Shown here one piece after another: positions 17,590 through 24,609 of a stretch of DNA of 64,000 bases (position 1 is the first letter of the stretch; the number at the start of each line of letters is the position of its first letter). The stretch is taken from NCBI GenBank assembly GCA_028715055.1, contig JAQTLE010000004.1, positions 62,001 to 126,000 of the forward strand, read 5' to 3'. The translations under genes and the position numbers were made by a program. The DNA is from Sulfurovaceae bacterium (GTDB taxonomy: Bacteria; Campylobacterota; Campylobacteria; Campylobacterales; Sulfurovaceae). Below the pieces are notes generated by a model, which searched no databases, was not told the origin of the DNA, and worked only from the letters and a program-made list of their open reading frames with translations.

Positions 17590-18657
17590 ATGTCATTGCT
17601 TAGTCAAATTAAAGCCGGAGTTGTAACCGGCGATGATTTACAAATCCTATTTAATACAGCAAAAAAAGATGGTTATGCCATCCCTGCCGTTAATGTTGTA
17701 GGGACCGATTCTGTAAATGCTGCCCTTGAGGCTGCTGCAAAAGCAAAATCACCGATCATCATACAATTTTCAAACGGAGGCGGCGTATTTTGGGGCGGTA
17801 AAGGCTTATCGTCGGATAAATCTGCCGCATTGGGCGCAATTGCGGGAGCATTGCATGTTCATGTCCTTGCAGAAGCTTATGGAGTTCCTGTGGTTCTTCA
17901 TACCGACCATGCAGCCAAAAAGTTACTTCCGTGGATAGATATGCTGCTCGATGCTAGTGAAAAATATTTTGCTTCGCACGGCAAACCGTTGTTTTCATCT
18001 CATATGCTTGACCTGTCTGAGGAGCCTCTAGAAGAGAATATCGCAATATGTAAAAAATATTTAACAAGAATGGATAAGCTCGGTATGACGCTCGAGATAG
18101 AACTCGGTGTAACAGGCGGCGAAGAAGATGGAGTGGATAACAGCAGCGTTGACAACTCTTTGCTTTATACCCAACCCCAAGAAGTTGCGTATGCTTACAA
18201 AGAATTAAGCGAAGTTAGCAATAGATTTACTATAGCGGCATCTTTTGGAAATGTGCATGGCGTATATAAACCCGGCAATGTAATTTTGACACCGTCCATA
18301 TTGGACAATTCTCAAAAATACATTCAAAAACAATTTAATACTATAGAAAAACCGGTTAATTTTGTATTTCATGGCGGTTCAGGCTCAGAACTTAGCGATA
18401 TCAGAGAAGCTATATCTTATGGTGTAGTCAAAATGAATATCGATACTGATACCCAATGGGCTTTTTGGGATGGCGTAAGAGGTTATGAGAAAAAATATCA
18501 TGACTATCTTCAAGGGCAGATCGGCAATCCAGACGGTGAAGATAAACCGAATAAAAATTATTACGATCCGCGCAAATGGCTACGAGCCGGAGAAGAAGCA
18601 ATGGTAGCCAGACTTCTTCAGGCATATGAAGATTTAAATTGTATTGCAAAAAATTAA
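17590..18657 (+). CDS. fbaA: Class II fructose-bisphosphate aldolase
   Basis: Zinc-dependent aldolase of glycolysis/gluconeogenesis, 355 residues, normal length for the long class IIA form. The zinc-binding L-H-T-D-H-A motif, E-L-G-V-T-G-G-E-E-D-G-V segment, and phosphate-binding F-H-G-G-S-G-S loop and N-I-D-T-D-T-Q segment are present. GGAG ribosome site. Confidence 0.95.
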   Translation: MSLLSQIKAGVVTGDDLQILFNTAKKDGYAIPAVNVVGTDSVNAALEAAAKAKSPIIIQFSNGGGVFWGGKGLSSDKSAALGAIAGALHVHVLAEAYGVPVVLHTDHAAKKLLPWIDMLLDASEKYFASHGKPLFSSHMLDLSEEPLEENIAICKKYLTRMDKLGMTLEIELGVTGGEEDGVDNSSVDNSLLYTQPQEVAYAYKELSEVSNRFTIAASFGNVHGVYKPGNVILTPSILDNSQKYIQKQFNTIEKPVNFVFHGGSGSELSDIREAISYGVVKMNIDTDTQWAFWDGVRGYEKKYHDYLQGQIGNPDGEDKPNKNYYDPRKWLRAGEEAMVARLLQAYEDLNCIAKN

Positions 18658-18663
18658 TATTAT

Positions 18664-19572
18664 TTGCAAGATCTTAAACTATTTTTACCTACGCCCATAG
18701 AGAATATCTCTTTAGACGGGCACAACTTTTATCTTAAGAGGGATGATCTTATTCATCCTGATTTTTCGGGCAACAAAGCTCGGAAACTTTACTACTTTTT
18801 AATTAACGATTTCCCAAATATATCAAAGATAATCTCTTATGGCTCTGCACAATCAAATGCCATGTATTCATTATCTGTGCTTGCCAATATAAAAGGTTGG
18901 GAGTTTGAGTATATTGTCGACCATATAGCCGATTTTTTGAGAGAAAATCCTCACGGAAATTACGCCAAAGCTTTAGCTAATGGCATGAAATTGATAGTAA
19001 ATAATGAATATGTATCAAATAATACTCAGAGTCATGATAATGGAATTTTATTTATAGAAGAAGGCGGCAGGCAAAAAGAGGCCGGTTACGGTCTGGAAAC
19101 AATGGCAAAAGAGATAATTGATTGGCAAATAACAAACAATGTTCAAAAATTAAATATTTTTTTGCCGTCAGGAACTGGAACAACGGCTCTTTTTTTACAA
19201 AAACATTGTTATTTATTGAATGCCGAAGTCAAAACAATTATACACACTACGCCCTGCGTAGGAAATTCGGATTATCTAAAAGAACAATTTTTTATGCTTG
19301 AAAGTGATGAGAGGCTTCATCCAACTATTTTAGAGCCGCAAAAAAAGTGGCATTTTAGTAAACTTTATAGGGAACATTATAAAATTTGGCTAAAATTACA
19401 TCAACAAACAGGTATAGAGTTTGATATGCTTTATGACCCGATAGGATGGCAAGTGCTTTTGGCAAATATGGACAAACTTGATGGAGAGATTATGTATATT
19501 CATCAAGGAGGAGTGCTTGGCAACGAAAGCATGCTGCCACGATATCAAAGAAAATACAAGGATATGGTATGA
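18664..19572 (+). CDS. PLP-dependent ACC deaminase/D-cysteine desulfhydrase-like enzyme
   Basis: A 302-residue fold-type II PLP enzyme: L-P-T-P-I-E near the start, K-R-D-D-L-I-H-P-D-F-S-G-N-K-A-R-K-L containing the Schiff-base lysine, S-Y-G-S-A-Q-S-N-A-M-Y and the phosphate-binding L-P-S-G-T-G-T-T. Members deaminate ACC or release sulfide from D-cysteine; substrate is not determined here. TTG start with poor ribosome site 6 nt after fba, and ATGA overlap with hisD, so it is the middle gene of a coupled set. Confidence 0.8.
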   Translation: MQDLKLFLPTPIENISLDGHNFYLKRDDLIHPDFSGNKARKLYYFLINDFPNISKIISYGSAQSNAMYSLSVLANIKGWEFEYIVDHIADFLRENPHGNYAKALANGMKLIVNNEYVSNNTQSHDNGILFIEEGGRQKEAGYGLETMAKEIIDWQITNNVQKLNIFLPSGTGTTALFLQKHCYLLNAEVKTIIHTTPCVGNSDYLKEQFFMLESDERLHPTILEPQKKWHFSKLYREHYKIWLKLHQQTGIEFDMLYDPIGWQVLLANMDKLDGEIMYIHQGGVLGNESMLPRYQRKYKDMV

Positions 19573-20858
19573 AGATAATTCAGAGCAATGATGTAAAGTT
19601 TGAAACAGAGTTTGCTGAACTTTTGCAACGAGGAAAAATGGATATAGATGGAGTTTCTGCTATCGTTTCCAATCTTCTAAAAGAGATAAAAAATAACGGC
19701 AATAAAGCAGTCAAAGAGCAAATAGCTAAATTTGACAGATGGACTCCTATAAATGACGAAGACCTAAATATATCAGTTGATGATATGAAAAAAGCATATG
19801 ACAACCTAGATAATGAGCTTAGGGATGCTATGCATTTGGCTTACAATCGCATAGAATCGTATCATCAAAAACTTATGCCTAAAACTTGGATGGATGAAGA
19901 GCCAAACGGCATAATACTCGGTCAAAAGATCACGGCCGTTGATAGAGCAGGGCTTTATATACCAGGCGGAAAGGCTGCATATCCAAGCTCATTACTAATG
20001 AACGCGGTTCCTGCGATCGTTGCAGGCGTAAAAGAGATCGTAGTATGCACTCCGGCTCCTGATAACGAGATAAATGAATTATTGTTGGCTGCTTGTCATC
20101 TATGCAAAGTAACCAAAGTGTTCAAAGTAGGTGGAGCTTCGGCAATCGGTGCTATGGCTTATGGGACAGAGACTATACCAAAAGTAGATGTCATCACCGG
20201 ACCTGGCAATATTTTTGTAGCTACTGCAAAAAAACTAGTGTACGGAGAAGTAAATATAGATATGATAGCAGGACCTAGCGAGATAGGAATACTTGCAGAT
20301 ATGAGTGCAAGAGCAGATTATATAGCCATGGATCTACTCTCTCAAGCAGAGCATGATGAGATGGCAAGTTCTATCTTGATTACTACAAGCATGGAATTAG
20401 CCAGCAAGGTAAGCGATCAAGTTGAGGTTTATTTAAAAACCTTATCCAGAGAAAGTATAGCTAGAAAATCGATAGAAGAAAGAGGCGCTATTATTGTGAC
20501 ATCAACTATGAGCCAAGCAGTAGAGTTAATGAATGAGATAGCCCCGGAACATCTTGAGGTTATGACAGCTGATCCTATGAGCCTGCTTGATAGCATACGT
20601 CATGCCGGAGCTATATTCTTGGGTGAAAACACTCCTGAACCTATCGGAGATTACATAGCAGGGCCAAATCATACTTTACCTACAGGCGGAACTGCTAAGT
20701 TTTATTCACCTCTAAGCGTTGAACACTTTTTAAAAAAATCTTCGATTATTTCAATGAGCAAACAAGGTATCAACGAGCTAGGAAATGCATGTGCCTTGAT
20801 AGCTCATACCGAAGGTCTTACAGCCCATGAAGCAAGCGTGAGAATGAGATTATCATAA
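19569..20858 (+). CDS. hisD: Histidinol dehydrogenase
   Basis: Last two oxidation steps of histidine synthesis, NAD+- and zinc-dependent. 429 residues, normal length. Family segments A-G-L-Y-I-P-G-G, T-G-P-G-N-I-F-V-A-T-A-K, D-M-I-A-G-P-S-E, S-Q-A-E-H-D, A-P-E-H-L-E and G-P-N-H-T-L-P-T-G-G-T-A are present. It stands alone, away from other his genes, as often in this phylum. Confidence 0.96.
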   Translation: MKIIQSNDVKFETEFAELLQRGKMDIDGVSAIVSNLLKEIKNNGNKAVKEQIAKFDRWTPINDEDLNISVDDMKKAYDNLDNELRDAMHLAYNRIESYHQKLMPKTWMDEEPNGIILGQKITAVDRAGLYIPGGKAAYPSSLLMNAVPAIVAGVKEIVVCTPAPDNEINELLLAACHLCKVTKVFKVGGASAIGAMAYGTETIPKVDVITGPGNIFVATAKKLVYGEVNIDMIAGPSEIGILADMSARADYIAMDLLSQAEHDEMASSILITTSMELASKVSDQVEVYLKTLSRESIARKSIEERGAIIVTSTMSQAVELMNEIAPEHLEVMTADPMSLLDSIRHAGAIFLGENTPEPIGDYIAGPNHTLPTGGTAKFYSPLSVEHFLKKSSIISMSKQGINELGNACALIAHTEGLTAHEASVRMRLS

Positions 20859-20905
20859 GATAAAACTTCTCATTCATTTTGATTTAAAATACAAAAAGGT
20901 TTCAA

Positions 20906-22246
20906 ATGCAGCTTGAAAATTCAAATATAAAAAATGCGATACTAAAAGGCGGACTTGGACTTGGTTTCTTGCTCGTGTTTATAGTATCGTGGATATTTGA
21001 TCTTTCATCATCGGTTTTTATAGGATTTTTGGCTCTTGTTATGGCTGTACTTTTTATGAATGGCTTGGCCCAAATAGATATTATAGTAGATAAAAATAAT
21101 CCCAGATGGTGGAAAAACAATATAATATTAAGAACGTTGCATCATATTCATGGCGAAGGTGAACTAGCAGGTATTTGGGTAGGAGTCATACTTTTTGCAT
21201 ATCTTTATTTCCACGGCGAATCTTCTGCAGTTCATTTGCCTTTGGCTGCGGCATTGGGACTCTCAGGCATCATGGCAGCAGCCAATATAGCTACCAAAAG
21301 AATAATTCCCATCATGAACTTGCTAGAAAGGTTTGTAGGGGTATGGGGAGCTGTTTGGATAGGCTCTATGCTGTCTACTCTCACGGGTGCTGCATCTTCG
21401 GTATTTGTCTCCAGATATCTTCTGGACAGGGTAGAAGCCAAAGACAAAGATGAAGTTGCACTTAGGCTTTCAGCCGGTATAGGTCTAGGTAACGGCATAT
21501 TACCGTTTGTAGCGCCTCCTGTCCTTATAGTGTGGGCAAGTTTGCAAGAAAGACTTGGATGGGGTTTGCTTGACCTATTTTTGATGGTAGGATTGATAGG
21601 CATCATATATAGCGGATACATCACGCACCATATCAAAGATCTGGTCAAAGATATAGAGGTTAGACCAAAAGCTTCTTTTTTTAGTATTGAGCTCGGCGTG
21701 CTTGTATTGATAGTATTAGGAAATATTATTGCGTATACTTCGCCGTGGATGATGATATTTAATGCATTGGTCTCATTGGCAGGCGCTTACCTAGGCGAAG
21801 ATAACAATAGTAAATGGCAGCCTATCATCTTGGGCGGATTGCTTATGGCCTTGGAGATTATCGGACATACTGCAGAGCCTTTTGTATATTTGGTTATAAC
21901 TTCAGCTTTACCTCAAAGCATGCCTATCTTGGCTCTTGGTGTGATACTGTTTTTGATGTCGGCTTGGACTTCTCATGTGGCTGATAATGCATTAGCTAGC
22001 AGGATATTTATAGGTACACTTTTTGGTATGGGATATGTCGGTGCGCAGATGGATTTTTTGGTGGCATCCGTTCTTATCGGAGCGTTATTCGGCGGATTTT
22101 TGCTCATTCCTGCCAATATACCAAATTTTCCTATCGCTAGGATATTTGGCATAGAATCAGGCGCATGGTTCAAAGCAGGACTAAAGATATATTGGACTAC
22201 TGTGATACCTCTAGCTTGGATAGTAGGACTTTATTTCCTAGTATAA
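20906..22246 (+). CDS. Putative Na+/H+ antiporter
   Basis: A 446-residue protein with about 12 membrane helices. Whole-sequence character (W-K-N-N-I-I-L-R-T-L-H-H-I-H-G-E-G-E near 72-89, D-R-V-E-A-K-D-K-D-E, W-T-S-H-V-A-D-N-A-L-A) matches an uncharacterised putative Na+/H+ antiporter family. Acid residues in helices could carry cations. It has its own AAAGG site 48 nt after hisD. Confidence 0.75.
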   Translation: MQLENSNIKNAILKGGLGLGFLLVFIVSWIFDLSSSVFIGFLALVMAVLFMNGLAQIDIIVDKNNPRWWKNNIILRTLHHIHGEGELAGIWVGVILFAYLYFHGESSAVHLPLAAALGLSGIMAAANIATKRIIPIMNLLERFVGVWGAVWIGSMLSTLTGAASSVFVSRYLLDRVEAKDKDEVALRLSAGIGLGNGILPFVAPPVLIVWASLQERLGWGLLDLFLMVGLIGIIYSGYITHHIKDLVKDIEVRPKASFFSIELGVLVLIVLGNIIAYTSPWMMIFNALVSLAGAYLGEDNNSKWQPIILGGLLMALEIIGHTAEPFVYLVITSALPQSMPILALGVILFLMSAWTSHVADNALASRIFIGTLFGMGYVGAQMDFLVASVLIGALFGGFLLIPANIPNFPIARIFGIESGAWFKAGLKIYWTTVIPLAWIVGLYFLV

Positions 22247-22263
22247 GGCAAGATGCCTTATAC
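22241..22263 (+). terminator. Hairpin at end of antiporter gene
   Basis: Perfect 10-bp stem GTATAAGGCA/TGCCTTATAC with a 3-nt loop that includes the stop codon. No long T tract follows, so either a Rho-independent terminator without a strong U run or a 3'-end stabiliser; it separates the gene from the convergent tRNA array. Confidence 0.55.
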
Positions 22264-22350
22264 CTAATTGGATATATGCTAGCTAGAATTTTTCTTAACT
22301 ATGTTTTATTTTTAAACAGGACTTAATTGTTTGAAATTGCATAAAAGGAG

Positions 22351-22427
22351 TGGCGCGGCGGACGGGGCTCGAACCCGCGACCCCCTGCGTGACAGGCAGG
22401 TAATCTAACCAGCTGATCTACCGCCGC
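22351..22427 (-). tRNA. tRNA-Asp (GTC), copy 1
   Basis: 77-nt cloverleaf with 7-bp acceptor GCGGCGG/CCGCCGC, anticodon loop CTGTCAC (anticodon GTC) and T arm GGTTCGAGCC. 3' CCA is encoded. Last tRNA of the array. Confidence 0.97.
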
Positions 22428-22442
22428 ATGGTTTGTTTTTGT

Positions 22443-22485
22443 AATGTTGAATGTTAAATTAGTTCATAACTCATCATTCAACATT
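22443..22485 (-). repeat. Inverted repeat inside tRNA array
   Basis: Perfect 11-bp arms AATGTTGAATG and CATTCAACATT, 21 nt apart, between tRNA-Val and tRNA-Asp. Could be a processing hairpin of the tRNA precursor or a small inserted palindromic element. Confidence 0.5.
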
Positions 22486-22493
22486 AGTATCGA

Positions 22494-22569
22494 TGGTGGT
22501 CCCTGCAAGACTCGAACTTGCGACATCTACCTTGTAAGGGTAGCGCTCTACCAACTGAGCTAAGAGACC
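22494..22569 (-). tRNA. tRNA-Val (TAC), copy 1
   Basis: 76-nt cloverleaf with acceptor GGTCTCT/AGGGACC, anticodon loop CTTACAA (TAC), TTCGAGT T loop, CCA encoded. Confidence 0.97.
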
Positions 22570-22627
22570 TTAAAAGCAAACTATGTTTGCGTGAGCCGTC
22601 TGCTGAAGACAATAAATACACAGACTT

Positions 22628-22703
22628 TGGCGACCCTTAGAGGATTTGAACCTCTGTGTCTGCGTTGAAAACGCAACATCCTTGGCCACTAGATGAAAGG
22701 GTC
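22628..22703 (-). tRNA. tRNA-Glu (TTC)
   Basis: 76-nt cloverleaf with anticodon stem GCGTT-TTCAACGC (anticodon TTC), GGTTCAAATCC T arm and encoded CCA. Only copy in this array. Confidence 0.97.
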
Positions 22704-22772
22704 ATCTAGATCCAAACAGTCATAAAAAAAGCGATATATTCGCATGAGTCAACTATTTGAAGTTAACTTTAG

Positions 22773-22848
22773 TGGTGTCCCGTCTAGGATTCGAACCTAG
22801 GGCCCATTCATTAAAAGTGAATTGCTCTACCAACTGAGCTAACGAGAC
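22773..22848 (-). tRNA. tRNA-Lys (TTT), copy 1
   Basis: 76-nt cloverleaf with anticodon loop CTTTTAA (TTT), GGTTCGAATCC T arm and encoded CCA. Confidence 0.97.
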
Positions 22849-22854
22849 ATAAAG

Positions 22855-22931
22855 TGGCGCGGCGGACGGGGCTCGAACCCGCGACCCCCTGCGTGACAGG
22901 CAGGTAATCTAACCAGCTGATCTACCGCCGC
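22855..22931 (-). tRNA. tRNA-Asp (GTC), copy 2
   Basis: Sequence identical to the copy at 22351-22427, CCA included. Only 6 nt separate it from tRNA-Lys copy 1. Confidence 0.97.
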
Positions 22932-22950
22932 ACCGAAAATCTAATTTAAA

Positions 22951-23026
22951 TGGTGGTCCCTGCAAGACTCGAACTTGCGACATCTACCTTGTAAGGGTAG
23001 CGCTCTACCAACTGAGCTAAGAGACC
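22951..23026 (-). tRNA. tRNA-Val (TAC), copy 2
   Basis: Identical to the copy at 22494-22569, CCA included. Confidence 0.97.
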
Positions 23027-23124
23027 AAAGGCTGAAATTATAGCAATCTTTACTTTAATTTCTAATTTAATTTTTAAAAAAATCTCTAAATTTTTTTAAG
23101 TTAACTTTTTTAAAGATAACTTGG

Positions 23125-23200
23125 TGGTGTCCCGTCTAGGATTCGAACCTAGGGCCCATTCATTAAAAGTGAATTGCTCTACCAACTGAGCTAACGAGAC
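23125..23200 (-). tRNA. tRNA-Lys (TTT), copy 2
   Basis: Identical to the copy at 22773-22848, CCA included. It is the first tRNA of the array, directly behind the promoter at 23219-23247. Confidence 0.97.
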
Positions 23201-23218
23201 ATTTATTTAAGAGTCGGC

Positions 23219-23247
23219 ATTATAGCTTATTTACCATCTATTGTCAA
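23219..23247 (-). promoter_or_regulatory. Consensus promoter of the tRNA array
   Basis: Perfect TTGACA (23242-23247) and TATAAT (23219-23224) on the minus strand, exactly 17 nt apart, followed by a GC-rich discriminator (GCCGAC). This is the typical form of a strong, stringently controlled stable-RNA promoter. It lies 19 nt before the first tRNA and drives all seven. Confidence 0.85.
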
Positions 23248-23260
23248 GGTAAAAAGCCTC

Positions 23261-23755
23261 TTAAAAAATAATTTTCATCTCTTTTGCCAATAATTTTACC
23301 GCAAAATCCACCGAAGCATTCTGTACAGCCACCCTGTCGCCTTCAAACAAACAGTGATGCACGATATTTCCGTTTGGTGAAAGCATACCTATATATACTG
23401 TGCCTACAGGCTTAGTAATAGTAGCACCAGTAGGCCCTGCTATCCCAGAAATTGCTATCGCATAATCACAGTTTGTCATTTTTTGGATACCGATCAGCAT
23501 TTGAGCTACGCATTCGCGGCTTACCGCTCCGAATTGTTCTAGTATGCTTGTCTCTACACCAAGCCAGCGGTGCTTTATCTCATTGCTATATGACACTACT
23601 GAGCCGTTGAGCACTCTAGATACGCCTGAAATCGCAGTAAACTTGGATACCAGCAACCCACCTGTGCAACTCTCTGCGAAAGAGATGGTTTGGTTGCTCT
23701 TTTTCAAAGCTTTTATGATGGCGATTATCTGATCTGTAAGTTCATCTTTTTTCAT
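23261..23755 (-). CDS. pncC: Nicotinamide-nucleotide amidohydrolase (CinA C-terminal family)
   Basis: A 164-residue protein equivalent to the C-terminal domain of CinA. Motifs F-A-E-S-C-T-G-G-L-L (30-39), V-V-S-Y-S-N-E-I-K, G-A-V-S-R-E-C-V and I-S-G-I-A-G-P-T-G-A-T are present. Deamidates NMN for NAD recycling. Upstream of the tRNA array in the same direction. Confidence 0.9.
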   Translation of the reverse strand: MKKDELTDQIIAIIKALKKSNQTISFAESCTGGLLVSKFTAISGVSRVLNGSVVSYSNEIKHRWLGVETSILEQFGAVSRECVAQMLIGIQKMTNCDYAIAISGIAGPTGATITKPVGTVYIGMLSPNGNIVHHCLFEGDRVAVQNASVDFAVKLLAKEMKIIF

Positions 23756-23830
23756 ATGATTATTGTAGCATAGTTTGCAACTTGTTTCTCTTTTTTATTA
23801 TAATATGAAAAATAACATAAGGAGTGATTC

Positions 23831-24223
23831 ATGAAACCATTTTCAACAAAAGGTGCTTTTAGTTGGTTTGAGCTGCTTACTAGTGATATTGAGGGTGCAA
23901 AAAAGTTTTATGGAGAGTTGTTCGGATGGAGTTTTAAAAAAGCTGATAATGTAGATTTTGATTACAATGTTGTTTCTTTGAATGGTCAAGAAATGGCAGG
24001 TATCATGGATATAAAACATTGCGGCGATAATAAAATTCCTCCGCATTGGGGAAACTATATAACCGTGCACGATATAAGAGCAACTTTACAAAAAGCACAA
24101 AAGCTTGGAGCGAATGTGATAGTGGAGATCACTCCTATTCCAAAAGTAGGGGATTTTGCTATCATTCAAGATCCGCAAGGTGCTGTTATATCCATGATAG
24201 AATATAAGATGGTGAGCGAGTAA
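23831..24223 (+). CDS. VOC (glyoxalase/bleomycin-resistance) superfamily protein
   Basis: A 130-residue protein with the paired beta-alpha-beta-beta-beta fold signature: F-S-W-F-E-L-L-T-S-D near the start, A-K-K-F-Y-G-E-L-F-G-W, then W-G-N-Y-I-T-V-H-D-I and F-A-I-I-Q-D-P-Q-G-A-V. Substrate unknown. AAGGAG ribosome site. It marks the left edge of the accessory island. Confidence 0.85.
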   Translation: MKPFSTKGAFSWFELLTSDIEGAKKFYGELFGWSFKKADNVDFDYNVVSLNGQEMAGIMDIKHCGDNKIPPHWGNYITVHDIRATLQKAQKLGANVIVEITPIPKVGDFAIIQDPQGAVISMIEYKMVSE

Positions 24224-24234
24224 AAAACGTCCTT

Positions 24235-24306
24235 AAAATGCAAAATAGCTCTAAAAAAATATTTACAAACCGAAAAATATAGTTGCAAAAAAGTAGTTTG
24301 CATTTT
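24235..24306. repeat. Inverted repeat at left edge of accessory island
   Basis: Perfect 10-bp arms AAAATGCAAA (24235-24244) and TTTGCATTTT (24297-24306), 52 nt apart, with CCTT outside the left arm and CCAAG outside the right. Directly after the VOC gene in an otherwise empty 209-nt gap. Could be a distal hairpin terminator or a relic of a mobile element. Confidence 0.4.
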
Positions 24307-24432
24307 CCAAGATGGATAGATTGTCATTTGAGATGATGGCGAAGTTATAATATGTACTAGCTTCATAATAGAAGTTTAGTATAAGTATGGTAAACTTAAA
24401 TAATTAATACTAAATTAGTCTCCGGGGACATC

Positions 24433-24609
24433 ATGGCACTGTTTTCATCTTCTCTCATTCGTGATTACTCTATGGACGAAGCACTTATCGCAACTCGTTG
24501 GGCAAATTTCCAAAAATTCCTATCTAAAATAGATAAAGAGATAAACCAAATGGTGTATAAACTCTATGGGCTTACAGATGATGAGATAAATATTGCAGAA
24601 ATGATATGA
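24433..24609 (+). pseudogene. 58-residue ORF resembling the C-terminal tail of a restriction-modification enzyme
   Basis: Short ORF whose C-terminal half reads K-I-D-K-E-I-N-Q-M-V-Y-K-L-Y-G-L-T-D-D-E-I. That pattern (I-D-x-x-V-Y-x-L-Y-G-L-T-x-x-E-I) is typical of the extreme C-terminus of combined methylase/restriction (Eco57I/type IIG-like) proteins. No methylase domain precedes it; the frame is closed 33 nt upstream by a stop. It ends in an ATGA overlap with the nuclease-STAND gene, as if a larger RM gene once preceded it in an operon. It could instead be a genuine small coupled protein. Confidence 0.5.
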
